From Carex sylvatica (lineage: Eukaryota > Streptophyta > Magnoliopsida > Poales > Cyperaceae): a DNA stretch of 64,000 nt. Made by a program: the position numbers and the translations under genes. Positions within the stretch are counted from its first letter, which is position 1, and each line of letters opens with the position of its first letter. Shown here piece after piece: positions 55,456 through 64,000 of this stretch. A model generated the notes under the pieces. The model was given only the letters and a program-made list of their open reading frames with translations. It ran no database searches and was not told the DNA's origin. Location of the stretch: the NCBI GenBank assembly GCA_964058845.1, contig CAXKVR010000093.1, forward strand, positions 124,001 to 188,000, written 5' to 3'.

Positions 55456-56806
55456 TTTTTTTATTAATACCCTAAAACATAAAGGAAATAGCAAATCTAC
55501 CTCTGATTTTTTTTTTAATGCCCTGTTCGCCCAAACGTGGGGCGGTCAGCTGTTCCTATCAAATCGCACCGCGATGGAGCAGTCAACTTTTTTTCTTTTC
55601 TTTTTTTAGCTCTTACTATGTTCATCTAAATAATTTTGTGGAAATTTAGTTTTCACAACAACAAGGTAGACACTTTTCGCGAGGGTAAAAAGTGACTTTT
55701 CATGACGGAATACCGTCATAAACTTGCTTTTTCTATTAATGACGGTACTTGTCGCAACGGAGTACCGTCATAAATTAATGTTCTTTTTCTCTCGCGATTG
55801 TTGTTGTGTTTCTTGTTTATGGTGTATGCCAAAAATATTGTTAGCATTGACAAACTTTCCTAAACCTTTGATTTGATTGTCAAATACTCAATATATTTTT
55901 GGTCATAATTTATTTCCATTTTTCAGTATCATTTAAGGAATATTTGGATTGACTGATAATTTATTTACCCTCTAATTTACATTTGACAAACATTTTTCAG
56001 TTGAAATAATGCGCTATTTTATTTTTTGGCTATTCCAATGATTGCCAAATGAGCCGTTATACAGAAATATATATCACAAGTGCCTTCCTTATTATGTACA
56101 ATTAAATATCAAAGTATTTAATTTAAAGATCGTTGCATGAAATCTATATATACAGTCTATAAAATATTAATGCACAAAATTAAGATTTATTATATTTCAA
56201 ATAAGATGACTAAAAGATAGCTACTCAAAGTAGGGTAAATAAATTAAACATACATAAATTTTATACATTTTGAATATTCTGCTGCGACCTAAAATATGAG
56301 TATGATGGCTGTAACTTTACCACTCAAATATCATTACTTAATCAATTTACTTCTAATGCAGCTTTACACACAGCTTGATTAATTTTTGTGAGATTCCATC
56401 CAGTTTCCTCAATGACTTGATAATTATAAACAGTTGAAATTTGGATTAAAAATTAAAGCTACTAACATGGTACAAACTCGGATATATATTTACTTTGGTG
56501 AAATTAAGACCAAATGAAGAAATTCAAACATTGATTATATACAAAATGAATATAAGACCGAATATTTGACAATCAAATCGGAAGTTTAGGAAAGTTTGTC
56601 AATGCTAACAATATTTTTGGCATACACCATAAGCAAGAAAACTAAAACTCTACAAAATTATTTAGATGAAAATAGTACGATCTAAATTAAAAAATATATA
56701 TTATTGTAGTTGACCATCCCACGTTTGGACGGTCAGGGCATTTTAAAAAAAAATCAGAGGGTAAATTTGCTATTTTCTTTATTTTTTAGGGTATTAATAA
56801 AAAATT
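55456..56806. mobile_element. long inverted-repeat element (Mutator-like structure)
   Basis: Left arm: TTATTAATACCCTAAAA, CAAATCTACCTCTGATTTTT, CCCAAACGTGG, TTCATCTAAATAATTTTGTG, GGTGTATGCCAAAAATATTG. The right arm carries the same blocks inverted from 56610 to 56806. Arms extend several hundred bases. The flanks GGTGTTGAAAAATAA (55441-55455) and GGTGTTAAAAATAA (from 56809) form a direct repeat. A related block near 60565-60735 has one copy of this site and no element. No transposase seen. Confidence 0.7.
55654..55808. mobile_element. 155-bp CACTA-like MITE inside the left arm
   Basis: Ends CACAACAACAA and TTGTTGTTGTG; internal inverted units ATGACGGTA/TACCGTCAT. TTT flanks both sides. The right arm of the host element has the uninterrupted site (complement TTTTAGTTTTCTTGC), which confirms the insertion and a 3-bp duplication. 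Confidence 0.8.
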
Positions 56807-56825
56807 CGGTGTTAAAAATAACCAA

Positions 56826-58600
56826 TAAAATAAAAACAGTGTGTGTCGTCGAATATTGATAGCACCATGAAGTGAAAATCGAAGTTTGACACGTTGATTT
56901 CATTATTTGATATTAATTTATAGATTATTAAACGAAATAAGATATCTATAGAACATTTCAATTTTGTCGATTGATTGAACAGGCCCACCAATCGATATTA
57001 TTAACATCTCTTTGAACGTTTCAATTTGAGTTAATAATTTGGTTGTTGAGAAACCAAACTTTCATCCTATTTAATTAAGGACAGGTCAATAAATATGGAC
57101 AAAATGAATAATTGACCGTTTCGCATTATTGATCATTAGAGAAGTACTTAAATTATATGATTATTAACGAGGCTTGCATTATGATGACTAACCCTATTTA
57201 GATTAGTGTGATGGGCCGAGAGTGAGCTGTGAAAAACAAAAATATTAAAAATCTACCTAATGTTCTTGTCTGTGCTAGCAAAAATATAAAAGAGAGAAAA
57301 TTAAATTTGTTAAATAAAATTATAGTTAACTCGGCCTCACTCTTCCTTCCAATGACATCTTCAATGGTGATGTTTGAGAGGACTATCCAATACATTAATT
57401 TTGAAATAAAATACATGTCATTGGAACAGTTCGGACATATTTTGTAATTGTTTGAGAGGAGCTCAATCCCTACATGCAAATTGATGGGCCTATATTAGAT
57501 CGTACACTCACAGATTTTATTGGGCTTCAATTATTTGAATTTGTGCAAATTGGGTACAACATAGAAGGCTTTATTGTCTGATCCATGTAAAGCTAATTAA
57601 GGCTTTGTAGGTTTTATTTGGTTTGGATTACTAGTTGATCCATATAAGGATAAAGCACATATAGATGGATACTGAATTCTGCAAATATGAGAAGGGACGT
57701 TCTGGTCGGAGCCGTTCCATATGAATCAAGATTCAAGCATCCGGTTTAGATTTAAGTGATCGATTTAAAATAAATCATCTGCATAACATATTGTTAGATT
57801 TAAAACCTCAGATCGCATAACAAGTACCGTATGCGGCTAGTAACAGTATTGTGTGCGGCATAGCTAGAAGACGATCTAAAGTCATACCGTATGCGGCTTG
57901 TGACAATACTGTATGCGGCATAACAAAAGTCAGAAGAATAGAAAACCTGAACCCTAGGATCCTTTTACCTATGAAATACCTTACTCTATTAACTTGCTTG
58001 TTTGTTTGTTCACCTTAATCACACTAAAACCAAATCAACTTGAACTATTTAAATTGTTAAAACTTAGTACACAAAACTATCCCTGCGGACCGACACCCCA
58101 ATCAATACTACACAGTATGATCATACACTTGTGATATGGTCTTACTCTTATCGGAGTTTATAAATATTTAAAAAAAAGTGTTCTCATTCTAAATGAATCA
58201 TGTATCAGATTTCTTCAAGAATGTGTGTGAAGAAATACATGTTTTTACTAAGATAGTAGATAAAATATAGAAGTTTATGTTTATATTTAATAAATTTATT
58301 TTATATTGTATGCAAATAAAATTGATGAACAAAAGTAGTTTAATTATATTGTTTATTTTAAAGGAAAATAACTAATGCAATGATAAATAAAGAAGATCCA
58401 TGTCTAGCAGACAACGACCCAACATATAACAAATTGAAAAATAAGAAATACTTTTCACAATTGGGTAGAAGATATGTCTACATCAATTGAAGAATATTCA
58501 ATAATATCAAAATGAAGTGAAGTGTTTTACGTGTTGTACTCTTTTTTTCTTAACTAAGTATTTATCCAAATGGTTTTTCCTTGGTAAGATTTTTAATGAG
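56826..58600. other. intergenic spacer, no gene supported
   Basis: AT-rich, no recognisable protein. Contains a tandem duplication at 57822-57925 and, at 57940-58150, sequence such as CTATCCCTGCGGACCGACAC that resembles LTR-retrotransposon flanks. Degraded repeats are the best reading. Confidence 0.35.
57822..57925 (+). repeat. tandem duplication of a CCGTATGCGGC unit
   Basis: CCGTATGCGGCTAGTAACAG...GTGTGCGGCATAGC is repeated about 66 bases later as CCGTATGCGGCTTGTGACAA...GTATGCGGCATAAC. Two units only. Confidence 0.6.
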
Positions 58601-58601
58601 G

Positions 58602-58611
58602 CAGTATAAAT
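58602..58611. repeat. 10-bp target duplication CAGTATAAAT, left
   Basis: Matches 59463-59472 exactly and abuts the terminal repeat of the foldback element. Confidence 0.85.
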
Positions 58612-58761
58612 CCGCAATTTTTATTCATAGGAAAAGAAAAAAAAAGTTTATTAAAAATGAGAACGGTTGCTGGAAAATTTCAAAAATAGGAAGGCAAAAT
58701 CGGCCCATGGTGTCCCTGCGGGATGCCATGGCATATCCCTCTCCAAATCTGAAAAAAAAAT

Positions 58762-58795
<34 letters not shown>

Positions 58796-59190
58796 AAGAG
58801 AGAGGTTGGCTATTCTACTTCTATAAGCATATGTCCACATATGCTTATAACTCCTTTTTGCGTTTTCAATGTTCAAATGGTCGATCTAAACCGTTAGATG
58901 TGATCTCTATATTGAAATGTGCTAGACCAAATTTTATATTTTTCTGAATTTTTTTACTATTTATTAAGCAACTTTGAAAATCGCTGATCCAACGGTGGCT
59001 TCTGATTTTACTATTTTGTTAAGCCACCGTTGGATCAACGATTTTCAAAGTGGCTTAATAAATTGTAAAAAAATTCAGAAAAATATAAAATTTGGTCTCA
59101 ACGGTTCAGATCGACCATTTGAACATTGAAAATGCAAAAATGAGTTATAAGCATATGTGGACATATGCTTATGAAAGTAGAATAGCCAAC

Positions 59191-59235
<45 letters not shown>

Positions 59236-59462
59236 GGACGCCATAAGCCATCCCAACCAACAAAAAGGGAAAAAAAAAAAAGTGGGATGCCATAAGCCCA
59301 TGGCATCCCATATTATTATTATTTTTTTCCGTAGAATTGAAGTTTGACATGGCATCCCTGCGGGACGCCATGGACCAATCCTACCTTCTTGTTTTTCAAA
59401 TTTACCAATAATTGTTCTCATTTTTAATATATATATATTTCTCCTATGAATAAAAATTGCGG
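58612..59462. mobile_element. foldback element with 10-bp target duplication
   Basis: The terminal inverted repeats start CCGCAATTTTTATTCATAGG; arms continue through TTAAAAATGAGAAC and CCATGG...CCCTGCGGGATGCC on the left and their complements on the right. Total 851 bp, including a nested MITE. The 9-11 bp duplication size suggests Mutator-type mobilisation. No coding frame. Confidence 0.85.
58801..59194. mobile_element. nested foldback MITE with the same ends as 17917-18341
   Basis: AGAGGTTGGCTATTCTACTT to its complement; inner block GGTCGATCTAAACCGTTAGA and the core CCAACGGTGGCTTCTGATTT. TA/GA microsatellites flank it. One arm has lost about 40 bases around 59098. Confidence 0.85.
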
Positions 59463-59472
59463 CAGTATAAAT

Positions 59473-61200
59473 GGTCCAAAAGTATCATGTTAATATTGAT
59501 CGTGAAATATCATATTAATAGCATATAATAAAAGATGAACATTCAGGGATAAGTGTTATGAATCAAATTATATGGTTTCTATGAATGTTCATTCATCTTC
59601 ATCTTCTCACTATTTTTTTATTCCCACTACTGCTACTAACTATTTATTTGTGGAATAATTGACGTGACTTTTTATGTATAATTTCTAGCCTATAAATACA
59701 TACTATATGTTGAAATAAGTATCCGAAAATAGAATTATGTGTTAATTGATTGTGTCCGAAATTAAGAGTTAGTGGTGCACTAAAAATAGAAAACTGGTTT
59801 ATTAAGTAAATCAGATTTAATATCTCTGTTATATTTAGATTAAGTTAGTGGGTGTTTTAAATATGGAAAGTACTTGTAATAGGTTTAGTGGCTGAGGTGG
59901 GTTAGTTGTTTCCAAAAATAGATTTGTGTGGTGCTTAAATACAGCACTTGTAATAGAGATCAGAGTAATTGAAAATAAAAAAATTCCAAAAATAAGAAAA
60001 TTGTTGAAAGCAGAAATCCTCTTGTCTTGTCTCTGTTTATTCATCCACCGAAATTCCAACACTATATATGTAAACTTGTAAGAGATACAAAACCAATTTT
60101 GTAAAAAACAGTCTTAACGGCCGTTTAATCATTAACGGCGGCCAAACCATTACGAATACACTTAACGGATGCATATTTGCGGATGAAAATGATTAATCAG
60201 CCGTTTTTTTCTATTAATCGGCCATTTTACTATTTAATCATCCATTTATTTCTGTTTATTTCTGTTTATTCTAATTTATTCCAGTGAATATTTTTTTTTA
60301 GTGATAGTGTGTGATAATAAGTTTTATAAATCATGTTTTATAGTTTTATTTGTGCTTGAAATATTTCTCATGTGATTTTATCAAATGTATAATGAATTTA
60401 ATTATTTAAATGTATATATGTTTTTCGATGCAAATTTGAAAATTTGTGCTAAATTAATTATTTCGATAATGCTTACTTATATTGTTTCTTATAAGCTGAA
60501 AAACTATATTATTAAACAACTTGTTAGTTGTTTAGATATAAAATCTTTATTCGTTATAGCTGAATCCTAAAATTATAAAATAGTTATTTAGCTGTTTCAA
60601 AAATTGGAAAATATATATAGATATATATGGATATTGCATGATTAATTCGTTCTAAGTTGTTTGGCTGTTTTAAAAATTACCAATAATATAAAAATCTTGT
60701 GGGTAGTTGAATATTATATTGATAGTCTTGTGAAGTAGCGTTATATAACGATTAGTACTATCATTTAGAAAAGTACTCGGAAAGATAATCGTGGGAAATT
60801 TGTAAGAAGTTTCATAGTTAATTAGATGAATAGTGGAAGAATTCCTTGTTGGAAAAGTGATTAATATATTTGGAAAAAAAATATCAAAATAGGAAAATCA
60901 GCATTAAAACACAATAAAAATGAGACATTGCTAATTAATTCCGAATAAAATCACTTTTTTTTTTAATTCCGTGCTTTGATTTATTTATGTACTTCAGAAT
61001 CAGGAATAAAATTTATTAAAGAAAAGATATATATGCTCTCAAAAGTATTCAGCACAATATGAAATCCAAATCCATTCATATATTCATATTGTTCCCGACA
61101 ACAAACAATTCATTATTTTCTTGGTAGTTCCAGCAAGTGACTCTGGTCCCGGCCCTGGCACAAGGAAGAATACTTGATCGGATGAAGTTAGGCATATAAA
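59473..61200. other. 3' flank of receptor-kinase copy 3, no gene seen
   Basis: AT-rich. 60565-60735 is related to the flanks of the inverted-repeat element at 55456. The part near 60840-61000 resembles the 3' flank of copy 1 (25500-25640), so the duplicated unit extends past the coding region. Confidence 0.5.
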
Positions 61201-61201
61201 A

Positions 61202-63911
61202 TTACCTCACACTTGGTCCTGGCCCTGGAATGACACCCTGGTAAGCCATATCAAAATTACTGTCCTGACTAACGTCAGTTACAGAGTTCTCTGTGGTTTT
61301 TATATGAACATCGTTCATTGACATTTCCAAATCCATGCTTTCATTTAACTCAGCAACTACTGCTTTCATTGTAGGCCTCTGAGATGAGGTGGGTGCTGCG
61401 CAACGGCAAGCTAGTTCTGTAACCTTCCACACTGAGTTTATGTCATACTTGTCTTGCATTCTTGGGTCCACTATGCTTTCAATATCTCCACCAGATAGTT
61501 TTTGATGAACCCATTGTACCAAGCTACCTCCTTCTGAACCCGCACTAATAGGGGGGCGGCCCGTAATGATTTCTAGCAGAACAACTCCAAAACTAAACAC
61601 GTCACTCTTGGCACTTAGCTGGTTTAATAAATAGTACCTGAAAATTAATGCATGCCGTAGGTAATTAAAAACTTTCAATAAGATAATGAAGAGTTTCTTG
61701 AATTCGTCGAAATTTTGTAAATAATTTTTTTTGAAAATTAATGCATGCTTTGTTTTTTGAAGAAAAATATGGGTCTAGACTCTAACCCGTATTTAATTGA
61801 AATGGAGTCTCTTACATGGGGTATGTAACTACATCGTAGTAAATAGATATATACTAGCTGTCTTGCTGATCAATATATACCGTGAAGCACCAAAGCCCAT
61901 TTACACACACACATACACACATGTTCATGCAAGAAAATTCATACTTATATGAATAATATTTTGGCATTTTGTAACCATGCATGATAGCCAATGAAAACAA
62001 TTATCAAAATGTTGAACTATAAGATTATACACATGTTATCTGAAATGAGGTTAACATTCTTGCAGAATTGGAGCAATGGAATTTTATTTAATATATACGA
62101 AGTCATTTGAAAGATAATTTAATTGTTCATGTCTTTTAATTGCCATTGCTCCATGTCAGAAAAAAGAAAAAACTAACTATAACATAGATCACATAATTAT
62201 ATTTTTGATTGGTTGCAGTTTCAAACTTTCAATGTAATTTTTCATCGTTGTCAAACATTTTGTGATGTTGAGAAAAGTCATAATAAAAAGATGGTGATTT
62301 CATAGAATAAAAGAGGTCTTACTCGGGATCCAAATAACCAAAAGTGCCTACTATTCTTGTTGAAACATGAGTGGTTGCGTCACTGTCAAAAGCCCTGGAG
62401 AGCCCAAAATCCGCAATCTTTGCCTCGAGATTTGCATTTAAGAGAATGTTGCTGGTCTTGACGTCTCTATGGATAAGTGGTGGATTACAGGCCTTGTGCA
62501 AATACTCCAATCCTTCATTTCATTTGTTAATATTTGTAAAAGGATCGCCCAAGTAATTACAGTATGTTTTATTCAGAGTATATTATAGAAACAAATGGAG
62601 GAAAATGACAAGAATTGCTTATTTGCAACGAACCTAGTGCAGATTCATATGCAATTCGAAGCCGCTGCTTCCATGAAAGAGGTGCTTCATTATCTACAAT
62701 TGATAACGTTATAACCTTATAAGCCGTACTTATTGACATTTCAGCAGCTACTTGTTCGAGAAAAAGAAACGAGAGCAAGTTTAAGTATCATCACCTTTGA
62801 GCTTATCATGTAGATTTCCTTCTTGCATGTACTCATACACAAGCGACATGGAATTTTCATCAATGCAATAGCCCATTAATGAGACTAAGTTTTTGTGATG
62901 AACTCTCGCCAAATTTTCGGCCTAAAAAATATTTTAAATATTACTATAAGAGACTTTTCAGAAGCTAAAATTTCCAAATATTTGTACAATATAACTGTAC
63001 GTATATATAGCCACAATAGCACACAATGCAATTGTTAAATCGGGTGAGGGATTGTGGTTATTACCTCAGCCAGAAACTCTTTAACCCCTTGTGTAGATGA
63101 TTGAGAGAGCATCTTCACTGCAACTTGGAATCCATTATCCAGGTGACCCAAATACACACTTCCAAATCCTCCTGTTCCGATATTATTCTTGAATCCACTT
63201 GTGATTTTTTTCAGATCATGGTAACTGAATTTGCGGTTCTCAAAATTCAGAAAAATTTGTTCTGCTCCTTTTGATTGTGGTTTCACCTTAGGGTTTTCTC
63301 CTTGTGATATAGTTGCATAATATTTGGCATGGTCATTTTGTAGAGGGCTTGATTCTGAACTTTCATATTCCTTTGGTGCACCTGATTGCTTATCTGTATA
63401 TATCAAATATAATTAGATTAATTTGTACATTTACCTCTCTGATTTGTAAAGTATGTGTAGAGAGAACTAGCTAATTATTTTTGTATAAATGTGGCGATGT
63501 TGATATATAATTGTGAATTCTGATCTTGATGAAGATATTCATCACCTGGTATAATGAAATAAACTATTTCTTATTGTTGTTTCCCAAGTCCCAACACACT
63601 AATAAGGATCCCAAAAGGTAAAAACGTCCATGAATGAAAAAATGCTGAAGGAAATTTGTGGCTTAATATTTTGCACATTAATCAAACATATCAAATGGAG
63701 TTGTAAAGTTATATAGTGTTGTGATTTTGTTACTCAAGAATTAAAAAAAAAAAAAGACAAAAGACAGGACTTACATTTCCTTCTTTTCAACCAAAATACT
63801 GTTGCAATGGCAACTGCAATAACCAGAAGCGGTACTCCCACTGCAATTGCTATTATATTAACATTCTTCTTAGGAGACGGAGGAGGGGATGAAATCATAT
63901 TGTCACCAAAC
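61202..63911 (-). CDS. malectin-like LRR receptor kinase, copy 3, 3' half (continues past window)
   Basis: Exons from 5': 63775-63911, 63065-63393, 62795-62921, 62634-62693, 62323-62512, 61202-61637. Five of the six are identical in length to exons 9-13 of copy 1; the membrane exon is 3 bases longer. They encode a Pro-rich juxtamembrane segment ([11 protein letters not shown]), membrane span ([20 protein letters not shown]), glycine loop [59 protein letters not shown] and a tail ending PGPGPSVR. The frame is open throughout and the kinase motifs are intact. The ectodomain exons must lie beyond 64000; whether they are intact cannot be seen. Same strand as copies 1 and 2. Confidence 0.9.
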
Positions 63912-64000
63912 CTATAAGGCAACATATTAAAGATGAATACAAGTACCAGAAGAAATGAGAAATATAACAGCCAACTACATGGTTATCATCCATTTATTCT

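Overview
The window looks like nuclear DNA of a flowering plant. Genes are split by many short GT-AG introns, non-coding DNA is very AT-rich, plant gene families are present (NIP aquaporin, root-cap-domain protein, malectin-like LRR receptor kinases), and transposons are dense (Copia, CACTA, hAT, foldback MITEs). Low GC and a NIP2 (silicon-channel class) gene argue against Brassicaceae and make a grass unlikely. I cannot name the species.

Layout. 1401-6530 (+): complete five-exon NIP2-type aquaporin with the GSGR filter, 108 residues between its two NPA boxes, and a second box changed to NPV. 7.4-18.5 kb: transposon-only block, in which a CACTA-like element (8831-16517) splits a foldback element and itself carries two more foldbacks, an hAT element with an 8-bp target duplication, and a second CACTA element; three foldbacks follow head to tail. 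20584-22022 (+): two-exon secreted root-cap-domain gene.

25.8-64 kb (all -): tandem family of malectin-like LRR receptor kinases. Copy 1 (25846-37767) has 13 coding exons and a continuous 904-codon reading frame, although intron 6 holds a complete Copia element (29610-34458) with LTRs that look identical. Copy 2 (45611-49732) keeps only the signal peptide, malectin-like and LRR exons; reading past exon 7 meets a stop at once, so it could encode a secreted ectodomain. Copy 3 (61202 to beyond 64000) shows its membrane and kinase exons; its 5' half lies outside the window. Between copies 2 and 3 is a second Copia element (50591-55112), also with apparently identical LTRs but lacking the gag capsid region. 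A 1.4-kb inverted-repeat element (55.4-56.8 kb) and an 851-bp foldback with a 10-bp target duplication (58612-59462) lie nearby.

The kinase copies share exon sizes, intron phases, promoter-proximal sequence and some flanks, so they arose by local duplication; transposons then reshaped the spacing. The aquaporin and root-cap genes are separate single genes. Exon boundaries come from reading frame, GT-AG sites and comparison among copies; there is no transcript support.
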